From: Lycorma delicatula | Taxonomy: Eukaryota; Arthropoda; Insecta; Hemiptera; Fulgoridae | Length of the DNA: 64,000 nt | Assembly: GCF_047948215.1 (NCBI RefSeq) | Contig: NC_134455.1 | Coordinates: forward strand, 308,778,147-308,842,146 | Direction: 5' to 3' | Shown: positions 11,422 through 24,649 of the stretch, one piece after another | How positions within the stretch are numbered: position 1 is the first letter of the stretch | How the letters are laid out: the number at the start of each line of letters is the position of its first letter | Made by a program: the position numbers and the translations under genes | Notes under the pieces: model-generated | What the model saw: the letters and a program-made list of their open reading frames with translations, nothing else | The model's database searches: none | What the model was told of the DNA's origin: nothing

Positions 11422-11990
11422 AGGAACAGTTTCTTCTTACCGGCTTAGTTAATAAACAAAATTGTCCAATTTGGGGATCAGAAAATACAAAAAAGAACTT
11501 CCTATGCATCATCACGATTTGGTGCGGATTTTGGGCTGGGGGATTGATTGGATCTTACTGTTTCGAAAATGAAAATGGAGATTTCATTATCGTCAATGGA
11601 ATTCAAATCATGAAATGATTTCAAAATTTTTATGGCCTAAAATTAATTATATGGATGTGGAAGTTATGTGATTTCAACAAGACGGTGGTGCAACAAGCCA
11701 CACTGTCTATGAAACCATGCAGTAATTGCAAGAAAAATTTAATGGTTGTGTTATCTTGCAGCGAGGTGATGTAAATTGGCTGCCAAGATCATGTGACTTG
11801 AAACCGTTGGACTTTTTTCTTTGAATTTATCTTAAGGAGAAAGAGTACACATCAATAAATCACAAACAACTGAGGATCTCAAAGAAGAAATTCGACACAA
11901 AACTGCCGACATTTAGCAATTATATCAACATGTTTTGGAAAATTTTGTGAAAGAGTGAACATGTGCATCCAAGGCCGGGGCGCTCATTTA
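11422..11990 (+). pseudogene. Tc1/mariner transposase relic, DD41D (Rosa-like) spacing
   Basis: Readable in two frames. From 11436: LTGLVNKQNCPIWGSEN, then IWCGFWAGGLIGSYCFEN, then a stop. After a frameshift: VM*FQQDGGATSHTVYETM (catalytic Asp), RGDVNWLPRSCDLKPLDFFL (third Asp) and DLKEEI-like remains. From QQD to PLD there are about 41-42 residues, the spacing of the DD41D/Rosa group rather than the 34 of classic mariner. The N-terminal DNA-binding domain is missing and there are at least two stops and one frame change, so it is inactive. A relative on the minus strand lies at 47968-48340. The group assignment is an inference from spacing. Confidence 0.7.
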
Positions 11991-13616
11991 TTATGATATC
12001 TTGTATCACATATAACCTCCATGTCACTACTTTCTAATAAAACAAAAATATTATCAAATAAAAAATGTGTTTTATTAAAATGTCAGCTTATTTTGGAACA
12101 CCATTTAAGAAAGAATTTTCTGAACACTTTTCCTATAAAGGATTTGGAAATAAATAAAGTAAAGAAGTTTTTGATGAAATCTTGTATACGAGCAACAAAA
12201 GATGAGAAATTCAACGACAGGATATTGATGAAAGTATAACAAAATAACTAACTAAAAAAATAAATAACTAACAGACCAAAGTACCTTGAAGCTACTGAAT
12301 TCTGTGTCAAACCAACGGACGATAAGAAAGTTTACTTATCTAACTTTTTTGTCTTTATTCAATAGCTTGTCTTTATTGATAAAATTAACGTTGTTTTAGG
12401 TTAATATAACTGAACGGTTTATAGTAACGTTAGGATGAATTGTTGCTTATGCACAATTTATGAACTTAATTCATAAAAACAACAGTAAGACCGATTCTCT
12501 TATAATTATTTTATCCGGTAAACTTCTGTTGGATGATAATCGTAAACAATCGCACGCCTAAACCTGGAATATGTTGCCTATAATTTCAATTACCTGTTAA
12601 AAATCTTTATTTATAAATGTATCAGCTTATTATCAAAGCGATCGTTTCTTAAACAAAAAATGATTATTTTGTACACAATGATTATGTGCACAAAACAAAA
12701 TCAATTATGGAAAAGTTGAATAATTTATTCCGTTATTTCATTATAAAAATAAGAGATATGTTACAGAATTCAGTAAATTCTATTTTTAAATTTACCGACG
12801 TAGAGTAATTTGGTTATTTTCGCACACTTTTTCCCCATATTCCAGGAATAAACATTTTGGTACAGAGGCTCAGTGATTTATTCTATAGTAGACTTCATGT
12901 TATCTCTTCCTTAGCAAGTCGATTAAATGATCGAGTAACTCCATCAGGAGGGATTTTAGAAGTAGCCGATTACTTTTCAACGAACGAACAGTTCGTTATT
13001 GAGTTCAATATATGTATGTCGGAGAATAAAGTACAGTGGAGTATCTTCCGACAAAACGATGAGAATATTCTTTAGAATATCGGTATTTTTAGTAGTTTTA
13101 AGAAATGTACTATTACTTGTAATATTTTGTAAAATAAGGTTTAAATTGTTTTATTGCGGTAGGCTTAGGCCTAGGTAGGCACATGGTTGTCAACGTAGTC
13201 GGGATCCCAGGACGATAGGGGTATCATAAAATTAATAAGGAAAAGGAAATATGCAGTAGGTATATTATTTGAGAATATGGTAAAAGGGTAGTCTTGCTTT
13301 GGAACCCAGATCGAACAGACGTCCTGGTGGTCGCGAATTCGTTATTTCCCTGAGCCTCGGTCTATCGCAAGTTGTTTTAATATTATTTGAATTCTAAATT
13401 GAATTAATCTTATATTGTAATTCGTGTGCTACTGAGTTATTGATAAGTGATAATTATCATTTATAATTATTTCATTGTACGAGTTATCTACTCATTTTTA
13501 TTAATTGAACTTTATTGTAATCTTATATATTCTCCACTTGTAATGGTGGGAATGAGTGAAGCACAAAACGTTGAATCCCTGACAGATCCCTTCGCCTCTC
13601 CGACATGTATATATGC
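11991..13616. other. AT-rich DNA, no gene recognised
   Basis: A 72-codon frame at 12857-13075 is mixed in composition but has no motif I know and no flanking splice evidence. 13200-13380 is less AT-rich and may be part of the repeat that follows. No RNA gene seen. Confidence 0.4.
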
Positions 13617-13820
13617 GAGTGTGAACACATTTCGTCTCGGATTTTGATTTCGGATTCGGGTTAAGCATAGTTAGAGGATTACAAAAATACACAAATGACC
13701 GCTATAGGCCGTCGGGTTCACATGAAAGTGGTCGCCAAAAATTAAAATGTGTAATAATCATTACGCGGTAACGGTGTATGCTATCAAGTTAGTTCAAACG
13801 CACTAATGTAAGGTTTACTA
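13617..13820 (-). repeat. dispersed repeat, possible LTR/leader piece (minus copy)
   Basis: The reverse complement of this stretch aligns along its length with 37043-37247. Shared blocks include GTGCGTTTGAACTAACTTGA, then TTGTAATCCTCTAA and GAAATCAAAATCC. In the minus-strand reading, ...TTACACA is followed after a few bases by TGGCGACCAC, which resembles the tRNA primer-binding site downstream of a Ty3-type LTR. The repeat status is firm; the LTR reading is tentative. Confidence 0.6.
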
Positions 13821-14064
13821 TAATGCATAAAATAAATAATATTAATTTTGTAAATCAAGTGAATAACTTCTAAATGGTGGAAAAATTAATTTTTTAATAA
13901 TTGAAAAAAGTATGCCATAAAACCGCTAAAACAGAAGATAAATAAATTATATTAACTTAGCGTTTATAGGGTAAGTAGATGTTAGAGAAATCACTTCGTT
14001 AGAAATTAACTAATAGGGAGAACAGTAACAATAATAACAATTTTCGTTCGGTAAACTCTAACTA

Positions 14065-14384
14065 GACTTTTCACTGATAACCCACTGGCTCGGTGTAGTG
14101 GTGAACGCGTCTTCCCAAATCAGCTGATTCTAAAGTCGAGAGTTCCAGCGCTCAAGTCCTAGTAAAGTCAGTTATTTTTACACGGAATACTAGATCGTGG
14201 ATACCGGTGTTCTTTGGTGGTTGGGTTTCAATTACCCACACATCTCAGGAATGGTCGAACTGAGACTGTACAAGACTACACTTCATTTACACTCATACAT
14301 ATCCTCATTCATCCTTTGAAGTATTATCTGAACGGTAATTACCGGACGATAAACAGGAAGAAGAAAAGACTTTTCACTGATAAC
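14065..14384 (+). mobile_element. tRNA-derived SINE S1, copy a, with target duplication
   Basis: Body 14082-14367 (286 bp) is flanked by a perfect 17-bp duplication, GACTTTTCACTGATAAC (14065-14081 and 14368-14384). The head has an A-box-like TAGTGGTGAACG (about 14096) and a B-box-like GCTCAAGTCC (about 14151). The body includes GATACCGGTGTTCTTTGGTG and ends in a purine-rich AAACAGGAAGAAGAAAA tail. It aligns throughout with 16411-16695. SINEs have no protein and are copied by a LINE enzyme. The intact duplication implies a fairly recent insertion. Confidence 0.9.
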
Positions 14385-16392
14385 TAGTTAAATTATATCC
14401 TTTAATAGATTTCTAATGAACTAATGATGAGTTATCGTTAGTTAATAACGTCAAAACATATTTAATTACTTCGAGAGCCTTGTTAAAGTAAAAAAAAAAA
14501 AGTACAAAAATCAAGTCGCCTAAATTGTCACAATTCAACTTGATGCACTGAAGGGTGTCTTTAAAGAAGGAATATATACCATCGACGTTTCTTATGTGAT
14601 TTTTTTTTAATATTATTTAATTAATTATATAAAAGTTCACACTGACTACTGGTTTTTCCTATTTCACAAGTCACCGTGGAAAATTGCAATAAAATAATAA
14701 AACGATAAAAAAAGTCAATTTATATTAAGCGATCTAATAACTAATTATAACAAAATAATAATAATAATAAATAGAAAAATAAAAATAAAATTGCGGTCGA
14801 ATTAAAAACTTCCTTTCAATGAAGTCTGTAGAAACCAACATTTTTTATTTTAATTATAAAAAACGCTGCGTTTAACAGCGTATTTTACAATAAATGTGCG
14901 CTAACTGGAGAACAAAATAACAAGTCTTTTTATGCACGACTTTTTCCCAAATTTCATATTCAGACCCGACACTAAAGACCTACTATTTTCAGAATGTGAC
15001 TTCAATACAAATTCAAAGTATTTTTCTACAAGTAATGTAATTTGTTTTTAACAAATTTTAATTTATAAATTAAATTTACAAGTTAATTTTAATTTATTAA
15101 TTTGAAAATTGAAAAAGATTAATCAAATTCTTTTTAAGCTTATATTGGCAGCAAGAATTTAGGATTAAAACAAAACCAGACATTATTTATATTTTGAGAA
15201 CATTGTTTAAAAGAAAATGAAATAAAATATCTCTTGCCCCCCAATAAAAAATAAAGGGTTATTCTTCTTTGATGTACCGACCAGCAGCCACAAATAACTT
15301 AAGATTACATAATTACTGTCTTTCGTTATTGTTCATGTTTTTTCATATTCCACAAGTTCAACCGTTATCATCGAGTTTGATCGACTGATGTTTAACGCGC
15401 GGCTTTTAATACTAGAGGATTAACGTATGCAACATTGTTGTTCGGCGCCTTCCATTGTCATAAAAAAAGCAAATTCAGTTAACAAGTGTTTTTTTAACAA
15501 TATATTAAAGAACGTGATCAGCTGTGCAAACATTAATTCACTTTATGTACAACCATAAAAAAATAATAAAATTATATTTTAATATTAATTGCTTTTAATA
15601 TTCAAAGCAGAGGATATGTTTTTGAAGAAGCTTTCGTATAATTGTGAATATGAATACTCTTTTTGTTCTTAACTAGCGCCCAAATGGAACTTAAATTTTT
15701 ATGAAAAAAAATGAAAAAATAAATAATCTTGTTACCAGCGAATTAGGTAAATTTATGTTACATTCTGCAGTGAGATTATGTATATAAGTACTATTTCATG
15801 ATAACAAAGAGTCCCCACATAACTATCATTAAAAAGTAATTAGATCAAACCTGAACTTACACTCAACTGTCATTATAATTCTTATACGGTATTATACGTG
15901 GTAATGTAAAAAAAAAAAAATATTCTCTTTGTCAACCACACGGTGAAGTGACTCATTCATTTCACAATTTTTTTTTAATTTTGTAATGACTGATAGAGGG
16001 GAAACTTTTATAAACAACAAAAAGCAGTAGTTTGTAGGGTTCCAGTTCTTTTTTGTAGCGTAAATAATAATGTTTTACTATTCTTGTATTTACTATTTTA
16101 CGTCGCAGTATTACACGAGTTTTTAGGTAGACGAGTAAAAAGGCGCAAAAATATCCAGTTTTGCAGGATTAACTTTAGCAGAAACTAATGAAATTATTCT
16201 GATACGATTTATTTTAATGAATTAAAGAAACAGTAAATAAAAATCGCTCAAATGGTTTTCAAGATACAAGAAGGAAAAATTTTGAAAACGATCGAAAACT
16301 CTTTTCATTCTTTTAATGTTTTACGTAGAATTCATCGTAGACTTTAACAAGATGTAAGTGATTCTACTAACTTTCAAACCGTCAACATTTCC
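14385..16392. other. AT-rich DNA, no gene seen
   Basis: Only short A/T-rich frames and homopolymer runs. The slightly less AT-rich patch near 15365-15450 has no recognisable content. Confidence 0.5.
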
Positions 16393-16714
16393 AGTACGGT
16401 ATACGAAACTCACCGGGTTGGTCCAGTGGTGAACGCGTCTTCTCAAATCAGCTGATTTGGAAGTCGAGAGTTCCAGCATTCAAAGTCAGTTATTTTTAAA
16501 CGGATTTGAATACTAAATCGTGGATACCGGTGTTCTTTGGTGGTTGGGTTTCAATTAACCACACATCTCAGGAATGGTCGAACTGAAACTGTAAAAGACA
16601 ACACTTCATTTACACTCATACATATTATCCTCATTCATCCTCTGAAGTAATACCTGAACGGTAATTCCCGGAGGATAAACAGGAAAAAGAAAGAAAGTAC
16701 GGTATATTAAAACT
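16393..16714 (+). mobile_element. tRNA-derived SINE S1, copy b, with target duplication
   Basis: Body 16411-16695. The flanks share AGTACGGTATA (16393-16403 and 16696-16706) and continue nearly identically (...CGAAACT versus ...TTAAAACT), giving an ~18-bp duplication with small changes. It shares the A-box-like CAGTGGTGAACGCG, the CAAATCAGCTGATTTGGAAG block and the purine-rich tail with copy a. It lacks the short CTAGTAAAG segment after the B box and has GGATTTGAATACTAAATCGT where copy a is shorter. The S1 identity is clear from pairwise alignment within the window. Confidence 0.9.
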
Positions 16715-17187
16715 CCAGGTTCAAAAATCTTTCCTAAAACTCATTTGAGTATATGATAACCAAATTTACTGCTGTTCACAACCATCTGCCGCCATACATA
16801 CATTTCAAAAATATTTCGAATTTCATAATGTCTTCAAATTTCATTACATTACATCAGGTTTATCATTATGTTACAATAATCCAATCAATGATGGCCAAAA
16901 AAATCTTCAAATCGTCTATATGCAGGTAATGTAATATTCCGTTAATAAAAATACTTTCTATTTAATTCATACAAAAAACTTACAACGGGACTATCAGAGG
17001 AAATTGCTCTACAAAGTAAAAAACATTCCTCGACAAATACCCGTTTGAAGAATTAATTGAAAACCAAGGCTTGAACACACCATGTGTGAGTTCAGGCTGC
17101 ATATATATACACATATACATAAATACATGCACGCACATAATTATATGTACGTACTCGTATAATACAAACTTATACGTTTGTAAATAA

Positions 17188-17205
17188 TGTGTGTGTGTGT
17201 GTGTG
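17188..17205. repeat. (GT)n microsatellite
   Basis: An uninterrupted GT run of about nine units. Confidence 0.85.
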
Positions 17206-17276
17206 TTGGATGGATTACAAACATTCTCTTTTTTCAATCTTTATAAATTTAATGTAGTAAACATTAATTAGAGCTA

Positions 17277-17312
17277 AATAAGAAACCAGAATACAGATTC
17301 TGGTTTCTTATT
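17277..17312. repeat. perfect 16-bp hairpin
   Basis: Arms 17277-17292 (AATAAGAAACCAGAAT) and 17297-17312 are exact reverse complements around the loop ACAG. Confidence 0.9.
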
Positions 17313-19130
17313 TTACTTAGTAATTTTCTAGAATAGATGTCGAGTTAATAATTAAAGTGTAAACCGATTTTGTAAACACACAGATGGAAAGTTGAGGAAG
17401 TTATAAATCTTTAAATACTTTTCGCAAAGTATAAAACAATTTAAAAGTACTCTAACAAAATTTACGCAATTTTAGCTTTCTTTCAGTCGATTTAGCCCAA
17501 ATGTTCAGTTTAATGCACTATTTACTAGGGGATAAATATTGCTATTTCCAGGCTATCTCTAATGAAAAATACTAATTAAATTTCCTAAAAAACGATGCAA
17601 GAATGTAAAGGTGTGTTAGAAAATGTCTTAACTTATTGTATTTTTGAATTCTTTTTTGTATTCTCTCAGAAGAAACTTCATCGTCGTTCGTTTTGAAACA
17701 AAAATATGTTATGACCAATCGTTACACACTTTACGTTTCAACTAATGGAAAGAGAACTTCCTGTAAAATTTCTACAAATAGGAAAACACGTTCCGATTAA
17801 ATTACGCAAACTAAACCTCGCTTTGTTAAGTCAATAAAATAAAACGCGTTATTACATAATTTCAGAACTCGAAATCGAGACTTATTATCAAAAGGAAACT
17901 ATTTTCTTATTAAAAAAAAACATATCTATAAACACACGTGCGCTATATAACATTTTTAAATTACGTAGACTTTCAATAAAGTTTCTGGAAATTGTTAACC
18001 ATTACAAATAATTTACGGAAAAAATAAAAGAATTACGAATTTTAATATAATTAATATACGAATTAGATGCAGACTAATAGACATTAGACTTTAAATGCCT
18101 AAAACAATGAAGACTTTAAACATTAGTTATAGTTAGATGTTATAAATAATGGAATGTAAGTAGTGTCGATTATTATCGTTAAATGAAGTTGTAATACTCT
18201 GCCATTTAAATACAGTATCAATAATACCATAAACAATTAATATCTTTATTTTTCCTTGTTTACTATCTATTTAAATTAATTTACCTTTATTTCTATAATA
18301 TCTCTTCTACAGAAATTATTTTTCTTGGAAAACAAAAATTCCTTAGAAATGATTGCAAAAACGATAACATTTTGTGTTTAATCGTTTCGCAAATGTAAAT
18401 GTAGAAGTCTTATTTTATGTATGAAATTCATTATTTTTATATACAAATTCGTAAATTTTTTAAACTGAATACTTAATTGTGGTTTATTTTATTTTTTATG
18501 CGGCTTTATTATTTTAACGTGACTAATTATAACAGAATAAAAATATTTATAATTATTTTCAAAATTAAAAAAAAAAATTACTTTCGAATATTTCATTAAG
18601 AAACAATTTAAATTAGGTAAGCGTAAAAATTAGCTACATAATCAAGTATGCTGATCTTCAAAATATTGCGTACTTTTTTTACTGGTAGGAGTTAGCATTC
18701 CATAGTTTAAGTTGATCTCTAGTTGTGTAACTTCTATTTTATAAAAAAAAATAAATAAATAATATTTTCCACTTCTATGAAATGTATTTAAAGGTTAAAT
18801 AAAAATAAAAGCGTCATTGTAGTCCAGTTAATAAAACTTGGGTTTATCACTTCAAGAGATGGCCTTAGATTTATTTTTTTATTTTTTGTTAACAATTTAA
18901 ATGCTTAATTCAGTTTTTAATGAAACCAACGTCGCGTACTGCATAGGAAGTTAGTACAATTGTACTTATACCATCCCGGCAGCAGTGTAGTATAATAACA
19001 GATAAATAATGGAAAACATACCAAAAATTTCTCTTTCTACATATTTTTTTTCTAAATTGTGGTCATAAAAAATCGAGAGTGATAACAATGGAGGGTAAAT
19101 TATGTTGACTGTTTTATATGTGCGTGTGAT
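17313..19130. other. AT-rich DNA, no gene seen
   Basis: Nothing recognised until the RTE frame opens near 19131. Confidence 0.5.
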
Positions 19131-20908
19131 AACAATTAAGAAATGCTATAAACAGGAAGTGCAAACTAGCAAAAGAAGAGTGGCTTAAAGAAAAGTGTTC
19201 ACAAGTGGAAAGAGAAATGAATATTGGTAAAATAGACGGAGCATACAGGAAAGTTAAGGAAAATTTTGGGATACATAAATTAAAATCTAATAATGTGTTA
19301 AACAAAGATGGTACACCGATTTATTATACGAAAGGTACTGTCGATAGGTGGGTGGAATATATTGAAGAGTTATACGGAGGAAATGAATTAGAAAATGGTG
19401 TTATTGAGGAAGAAGATGAAATGGGAGAAACAATACTGAGATCTGAATTTAAAAGAGCATTAAAAGATTTGAATGGCAGAAAGGCTCCTGGAATAGACGG
19501 AATACCTGTAGAATTACTGCGCAGTGCAGGTGAGGAAGCGATTGATAGATTATACAAACTGGTGTGTAACATTTATGAAAAAGGGGAAGTTCCGTCAGCC
19601 TTCAAAAAAAGTGTTATAGTCATGATACCAAAGAAAGCAGGGGCAGATAAATGTGAAGAATACACAACAATTAGTTTAACTAGTCATGCATCAAAAATCT
19701 TAACTAGAATTCTATACAGAAGAATTGTTAGGAGAAGAACAATTTGGTTTCAGGAAAAGTATAGGGACAAGGGAAGCAATTTTAGGCCTCAGATTAATAG
19801 TAGAAGGAAGATTAAAGAAAATAAACCAACATACTTGGCATTTATAGACCTAGAAAAGGCATTCGATAACGTAGACTGGAATAAAATTTCAGCATTTTAA
19901 AAAAATTAGGGTTCAAATACAGAGATAGAAGAACAATTGCTAACATTTACAGGAACCAAACAGCAACAATAATAATTGAAGAACATAAGAAAGAAGCCGT
20001 AATAAGAAAGGGAGTCCGACAAGGATGTTCCCTATTTCCGTTGCTTTTTAATCTTTACATGGAACTAGCAGTTAATGATGCTAAAGAACAATTTAGATTC
20101 GGAGTAAGAGTACAAGGTGAAAAGATAAAGATGCTACGATTTGCTGATGATATAGTAATTCTAGCTGAGAGTAAAAAGGATTTAGAAGAAACAATGAACA
20201 GCATGGATGAAGTCCTACGCAAGAACTATCGCATGAAAATAAACAAGAACAAAACAAAAGTAATGAAATGTAGTAGAAATAAAAGATGGACCACTGAATG
20301 TGAAAATAGGAGAAGAAAAGGTTATGGAGGTAGAAGAATTTTGTTATTTGGGAAGTAGAATTACTAAAGATGGACGAAGCAGGAGCGATATAAAATGCCG
20401 AATAGCACAAGCGAAACGAGCCTTAAGTCAGAAATATAATTTGTTTACATCAAAAATTAATTTAAACATCAGGAAAAGATTTTTGAAAGTATATGTTTGT
20501 AGTGTCGCTTTATATGGAAGTGAAACTTGGACGATCGGAGTATCTGAGAAGAAAAGATTAGAAGCTTTTGAAATGTGGTGCTATAGGAGAATGTTAAAAA
20601 TCAGATGGGTGGATAAAGTGACAAATGAAGAGGTATTGCGGCAAATAGATGAAGAAAGAAGCATTTGGGAAAATATAGCTAAAAGAAGAGACAGACTTAT
20701 GGGCCACATACTAAGGCATCCTGGAATAGTCGCTTTAGTATTGGAAGGACAGGTAGTAGGAAAACATTGTGTAGGCAGGCCACGCTTGGAATATGTAAAA
20801 TACATTTTTAGGGATGTAGGGGGTATACCGAAATGAAACGACTAGCACTAGATAGGGAATCTTGGAGAGCTGTATCAAACCAGTCAAATGACTGAAGACA
20901 AAAAAAAA
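19131..20908 (+). pseudogene. RTE-type LINE, 5'-truncated, frameshifted
   Basis: Remnant of a non-LTR retrotransposon whose C-terminal half reads like the RTE/BovB lineage. Reverse transcriptase motifs in order: LKDLNGRKAPGIDGIPVELL (about 19460-19520), VIVMIPKKAGADKCEEY, then LAFIDLEKAFDNVDW (first Asp, about 19838-19881), GVRQGCSLFPLLFNLYME in the next segment, and MLRFADDIVILAES (FADD, about 20131-20172). A third segment, 20300-20836, has FCYLGSRITKDG, LYGSETWTIGVSEKKRLEAF and LMGHILRHPG. Breaks near 19900 and 20290 and internal stops make it dead. The N-terminal AP endonuclease is missing, as usual for 5'-truncated copies. The 3' end TATCAAACCAGTCAAATGAC precedes an A run (20900-20908). 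Confidence 0.85.
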
Positions 20909-20921
20909 GTGTGTGTGTGTT
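20909..20921. repeat. (GT)n directly after the RTE tail
   Basis: A short GT repeat starts where the RTE A run ends. Simple repeats at the 3' end are usual for RTE-type elements. Confidence 0.75.
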
Positions 20922-22876
20922 GTTAATAACTCAGGATTGACGGGACCAATGATCTCCAGATTTATATAATATGGTATTTAATACATAGACGTTATTAAAC
21001 CTCGGAGATAGAATTTTAAATGGACAAGAGATATGGCGGATCAGGAGTGGTATCATATCTCGGGAAATTTAATGCCGTTGCCGATTTTTTATTTTTATAT
21101 AAAAGTTCATATTTAAAAATGTATTGTCACGTTAAATTTAATAATGTCTATTTTTTAATAAAATTAAAAAAAAATTGAATAACCGAAAAAAAATTAATTT
21201 TAAACAAATATATATATAATGAGAATTTATAATAAAAATGCATCACGTTCTATTTAGAATCGGCTTTTTAAATGTGAAATATTTACATTCACTGATTAAG
21301 ATTCTTATTGTAGTCTTTATTTAGTCATTTACTTGAGTTGCCTTCTTCATATTTTGCATTGGACTCGGTTTTCATAATGTTCATTATGCTGTTTATATCG
21401 AAAGTCCAGTTGATATAAATTTTAACCTCAATAATTTTTTTTTTCTTTTCCATTATCTTGATTTCACATCTACATACTTTTCATATAAGGACAAGAAAAT
21501 ATTTTAACTAATATAAAATAAATAGTAAAATTAATCTACAGACTAAAAATTGTTTGCTAGTAATGATGATAACAGATATAAACAAAAAAAAACCTTTTTT
21601 ACACCGCAAAAATAAGTTTTTTAATACGAATTAAAAGTTTTAAAACGAAACGTAAATAAACGATTGTACGTTGCATAATTTTCAAGATAAGGGTATATAT
21701 ATGGTGTGTCTGAAGAGTACTAAAACGATTACTAACTTTTAAATCAACAAGATAGAAAATTAACAATTAGTGTAAATTCGCTCATCCATAGGTGTTCTTT
21801 GTAGAGGTGTAACTCAAACGTTTTTAAATATAAATCCCTCTCAAGAAAATATCTTACACCTTAATAATAACTAAAAAGTTTGTTATCTAGTGAAAAAATA
21901 GGAAAATTAGTGGGTGGTGTCTTGTTTTATGATAATCGGTCAAATTTCCAAAAAAATTAATGTAACTTACTGCAACGCTTTCAGTTGGGGTTTTTTCTTC
22001 CAGCGGTTCTATACTAAAGGAATAACAGGAAATTCATAATACCATCTATGGAGTTGCGGCTCTTTAACTTCTTATTAATAAACGTTCAACATATAACAAT
22101 TTCAACAATATGGAGCACTAACTCGCTTTGAAATCCGTGCATTTACAACCATCACATTTTCAAAGCGATGTTAAGCAAGCAAGAAACAACATACAGCCGG
22201 CTCTCCTGATTTCATTCAATTATTATCTCTCTGATTATCTTAAAACCAAGCCGCAAATCTTTTAGACGTGCTGAGACATCATGACCGAAGACGGAGGTTT
22301 GACCACAAGGAAGACTGTGCAGGATGTGTTGAAAAACTGTTATTGCAATAAGATAACTGTGGGTAAGTAGGTATAACAGTTAGGTAGATAGAACTAAGGT
22401 GGAAAAATATTTTGTACAATTATTTTAGAAATAAAGAGGAAAAGATTTGAATCCCTCATTACTTTAATGTATCAATGGCCGCATAAGTTATTCAAAATTA
22501 AAAGAGAAGATAAGGGATGAAATCAACATTTTACGTATGTATTTTAAACATTGCTTCGTTGGACTTTTCGGATATTTGACCACTTTTTCTAGGGGTAAGG
22601 TAGGACGTCTACTTTCGCGGTTTTCCTTTATTATATGCGACCTTTAAAACGAGATATTACCTTGTCCCGCGAGATACTTCTGAATTTACCTTATAATAAT
22701 TTTTACGAAAATTCAAAATTAATAATCACTGATAAAATCTCGATTTTACATTTTATTTCGTAATTTAACCGTTCGTCACTTTTAAAACAAAGATGTATAT
22801 AAAAAAATATTTTCAAAAAATTAAACTTAAATTTCTCTTAACACGATACATTTGTATTTCAAACAAAAATGAAATA
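20922..22876. other. AT-rich DNA, no gene recognised
   Basis: 20922-21075 is mildly GC-richer and could be another repeat, but has no match in the window. 22090-22340 holds a distant inverted repeat (TCGCTTTGAAA ... TTTCAAAGCGA) and mixed-composition sequence without an open frame. Confidence 0.4.
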
Positions 22877-23151
22877 GGCTAACCCAGTGATTCCCAAACT
22901 TTGCGCCGCGGCCTCTTCACAGGAGCGCCGCGAAATATTGTAAAACCTTTATAATTAATTGAACCAAGACATTTATAATTATTAATTTAATGTTAATAAG
23001 GTAAAAAAATAATGAAGATACACGAGCTTTATTTATTTTATCTCTTACTTACAAGTAGTCATACTTTTACTTAGGGTAGGGCGCCATGGAAAAATTTTAA
23101 TTGAAAAAGGGAGCCGCTACTCTGAAAAGTTTGGGAACCACTGGGTTAACC
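22877..23151 (+). mobile_element. hAT MITE, 259 bp, with 8-bp target duplication
   Basis: Body 22885-23143. The ends are CAGTGATTCCCAAACTTT and, reversed, CAGTGGTTCCCAAACTTT: 17 of 18 matching terminal inverted repeats with the CAGTG start typical of hAT elements. Flanks GGCTAACC (22877-22884) and GGTTAACC (23144-23151) form an 8-bp duplication with one mismatch, the hAT length. There is no coding capacity. It must be moved by a hAT transposase made elsewhere. Confidence 0.93.
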
Positions 23152-24649
23152 GATTACTATGATCTGCATTTATTTTTTATACCCTTAAAACTATACTACT
23201 AAGACTCATTCTATAATAAAAAAAAACTTGCAGGATGGTATGATTCTAACTTTACTAATCCTAATTGAAATTTACTTGTTCTTAACTTAAATATTTCTCT
23301 TCCCTCGCAAAATATTTTTTCATTCGCTCACTAAGACCTGAGACATGAAAATTTTTAAATAACTTGTGGAAAAGCATTTAATATTCAAACGAGTGGTCTC
23401 CCACCCCTTCTTGTATTGGTGAATATTTTATATTCAGAATGTATTTTAGAAAAAAGAAATATCAATCCACTAATGAAAAACAAATTTTCTTTTATTTAAC
23501 GAAATTTTGACGTGAGTTTCCAATACAGTCCTACTGAGAAAAGTTTCCTTCTGGCGATGGGCCAGATATGATTTTATTTACGAGCCGAATATTTCAGATA
23601 GTCCTTTTTTCATAATACTTCATTGAACAAGACTATTTACGCAATAACTGCATTGTTATCAATCAATTAATATTCTGCTGCTAAATTTTCTGCATTCAGT
23701 TAGAATGTTTCAACAAGGATTTTACTTTTCCTCTAGTCAGAATATTTATAATTATGAGTATAAATAAAGAGGCTATACTAAACAGTTATTTAAATAAATT
23801 TGAAAACAAGTAACTCTCAAAAACCGATTATAAAAATATTTAGTTAAAATCTAACATTAAAATAGAAAATACAAATAAAAATAAATAAATTATAAAGAAT
23901 AATAATAAATATTTATTACATATAAGCAATACTTTATGAAACTGTTAAAAAAACATTACATCTAACTTTTTAGAAAAAGAGTAAAAAAAATACAAACAAT
24001 CCCAATCGAAAGAATAAATTTAGCTTAAAAAAAGTGTATATATTTTTATTTATATTGGGTTCCATCCCACTATTATTTTATGGGCACACTGTATTTTAAA
24101 ACGCTCGTTTCTAATTCACTAATTTTGTGACCAGACAATATTGGACCACAGCTGATTTTCTGATTTCTTCTACTTTTACAAGAGTCAAACGCTCTTTTAT
24201 CTTTTTATTCTAGTTTGAATATTAAGGAAAATAATATGAGTTTGAATATAAGATAATATGACTAATATATGACTAAATAATATAACGAATTTGAATGATA
24301 AGGAAATGTTAAAAATAAGGTCATCCAAAGTCAAATGTTCAAATCTCGAGGACTTTTTCACAAATTGTTACACATTATTTGTGATAAAGCCATAAATCCA
24401 TAAATTTGTGATAGAGCCATAAATCAATGAAGTTCGGTGAAAAGTACATTCGTGTGTGTACTTTAATTTGAGAAGCCGAATATTATGACTTTTTTCCTTA
24501 TTATAATTGCAGTAAAATTTCAGTTTACTGTATCGAAGTTTTATTTTGAAAGGTCATATTTTTACGTTAAACAACAAAAAAGGTTTATACTTTATATTTT
24601 TGTTTGATTTTTTTTCAGCAATTTCAAGCAAATTTATTAGTAAATAAAA
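23152..24649. other. AT-rich DNA with a small tandem duplication
   Basis: No gene recognised. At about 24377-24426, ATTTGTGATAAAGCCATAAAT is followed by a near copy (TTTGTGATAGAGCCATAAAT), a two-unit direct duplication of about 26 bp. Confidence 0.5.

Noticed and set aside
12857..13075. 72-codon frame as a host exon
   Set aside because: No splice consensus at the ends and no motif recognised.
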